The notes under the pieces were generated by a model. The model was not told the DNA's origin, searched no databases, and was given only the letters and a program-made list of their open reading frames with translations. 7,405 nucleotides of DNA from Desulfobacteraceae bacterium. Its GTDB lineage: Bacteria; Desulfobacterota; Desulfobacteria; Desulfobacterales; Desulfosalsimonadaceae. Shown piece by piece: positions 6,766 to 7,405 of the stretch; position 1 is the stretch's first letter; the number at the start of each line of letters is the position of its first letter. A program made the translations under genes and the position numbers. The stretch lies in the NCBI GenBank assembly GCA_003551985.1, contig PUOB01000340.1:1-7405 (forward strand), read 5' to 3'.

Positions 6766-6830
6766 TATAACGAAAAGCGCAATGGATATGGCTGAAAATT
6801 CGGTAAATAGCCTGTTTAGGAGGTTTTATC
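6766..6830 (+). other. qmoB-qmoC spacer
   Basis: This 65-bp gap has no terminator-like hairpin. It ends with the qmoC ribosome binding site AGGAGG (6818-6823), 7 nt before the ATG. The absence of a terminator supports co-transcription of qmoB and qmoC. An 18-codon frame from 6782 overlaps the qmoC start, but it has no SD and is not called as a gene. Confidence 0.7.
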
Positions 6831-7405
6831 ATGTCTGAAAGATTCCTGGTTCAACCGGACGTTGAATTTATAAAGGATATACGCGCCCTCGGCGGCGAGA
6901 CGCTTAAAAAATGTTATCAATGCGCAACGTGTTCGGTGGCGTGCCCCATTGCACCGGACAACAAGCCCTTCCCCAGAAAGGAAATGATCGCCGCATCCTG
7001 GGGGCTCAAGGATAAGCTGGTTTCCAGTCCGGATGTGTGGCTGTGTCACAACTGCGGCGATTGCAGCACCCAGTGTCCCCGGGGCGCAAACCCCGGCGAT
7101 GTCATGGCGGCGGTTCGCGCCAAGGCGATCGACCATTACGCGGTTCCCCAGTCCGTGTCCAAGGCGGTCAACGATCCAAAAATGATGCCCGTCCTGGCCA
7201 TCCTGCCGGCCATCGTGTTTCTCGTCATCGGTCTGGTGCTCCAATGGCTGCCGACCGGCGGTTTTGAATTTCTTAATTTTTCCCCGGAGCGCGGTGCAGA
7301 CGGGCAGATCGTCCACAGCAACTTCTTCTCCCACTGGCTGGTGGACATTATCTTCATCCCGCTTTCCATCTGGGCCGTTGCTATTTTTGCGCTGGCCCTG
7401 AAGCG
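6831..7405 (+). CDS. qmoC: Qmo complex subunit C, N-terminal part (HdrC-like FeS plus membrane domain)
   Basis: This is the membrane anchor subunit, which oxidises menaquinol and passes electrons to QmoA and QmoB. Only 191 codons and two bases lie in the window, and the frame is open at the right edge, so the C-terminal part is missing here. The N-terminal cytoplasmic domain is HdrC-like, with two [4Fe-4S] motifs: C28-x2-C31-x2-C34-x3-C38-P and C72-x2-C75-x2-C78-x3-C82-P. A hydrophobic helix spans about 118-140 (MMPVLAILPAIVFLVIGLVL) and a second about 171-190, the start of the HdrE/NarI-like heme b membrane domain. H162 and H168 between them are possible quinone-site or heme-related residues, but their role cannot be fixed from the part visible. 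AGGAGG at 6818-6823 supports the chosen ATG. The gene appears intact as far as it can be read. Confidence 0.96.
   Translation, partial: MSERFLVQPDVEFIKDIRALGGETLKKCYQCATCSVACPIAPDNKPFPRKEMIAASWGLKDKLVSSPDVWLCHNCGDCSTQCPRGANPGDVMAAVRAKAIDHYAVPQSVSKAVNDPKMMPVLAILPAIVFLVIGLVLQWLPTGGFEFLNFSPERGADGQIVHSNFFSHWLVDIIFIPLSIWAVAIFALALK

Noticed and set aside
6782..6838. 18-codon frame between qmoB and qmoC
   Set aside because: No ribosome binding site, and it overlaps the qmoC SD and start codon.
1..7405. Mobile elements, CRISPR arrays, tRNA or rRNA genes
   Set aside because: No terminal inverted repeats, transposase-like protein, spaced repeat array or structural RNA pattern was found. The genes form a standard, intact metabolic locus.

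Overview
The window carries the core adenylylsulfate (APS) reduction module of a dissimilatory sulfate reducer: aprB and aprA (both complete), then qmoA and qmoB (complete) and the first 191 codons of qmoC. All five genes lie on the + strand. The gene set and order, the moderately high-GC coding sequence with AT-rich spacers, and strong AGGAGG ribosome binding sites suggest a mesophilic Desulfobacterota (the former sulfate-reducing Deltaproteobacteria, probably near Desulfobacteraceae/Desulfosarcinaceae). The genus cannot be fixed from this sequence alone.

Layout. 1-300 is a gene-free leader with direct repeats, an orphan extended Shine-Dalgarno sequence and a possible AT-rich promoter. 301-738 is aprB and 806-2785 is aprA. 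2786-3142 is a spacer with a strong intrinsic terminator (2818-2850), followed by AT-rich promoter-like sequence for the next unit. 3143-4417 is qmoA, 4432-6765 is qmoB, and 6831-7405 is the start of qmoC, cut by the window edge.

Function. Menaquinol is oxidised at membrane-bound QmoC. Electrons pass through its HdrC-like FeS domain to the cytoplasmic HdrA-like flavoproteins QmoA and QmoB, and then to the two [4Fe-4S] clusters of AprB. At the FAD of AprA, APS is reduced to sulfite and AMP. The terminator splits the locus into two probable transcription units, aprBA and qmoABC, though read-through is possible.

Novelty. This is a well-known system and I see no undescribed system here. The points worth a second look are at finer scale. 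The aprB leader has an orphan 12-nt anti-16S match and tandem repeats. qmoA has two in-frame starts, each with its own SD. The FeS ligands are split in a complementary way between QmoA and QmoB: all four HdrA-type cluster cysteines become Ser/Thr in QmoB. The MvhD-like domain of QmoB has an altered ligand set.
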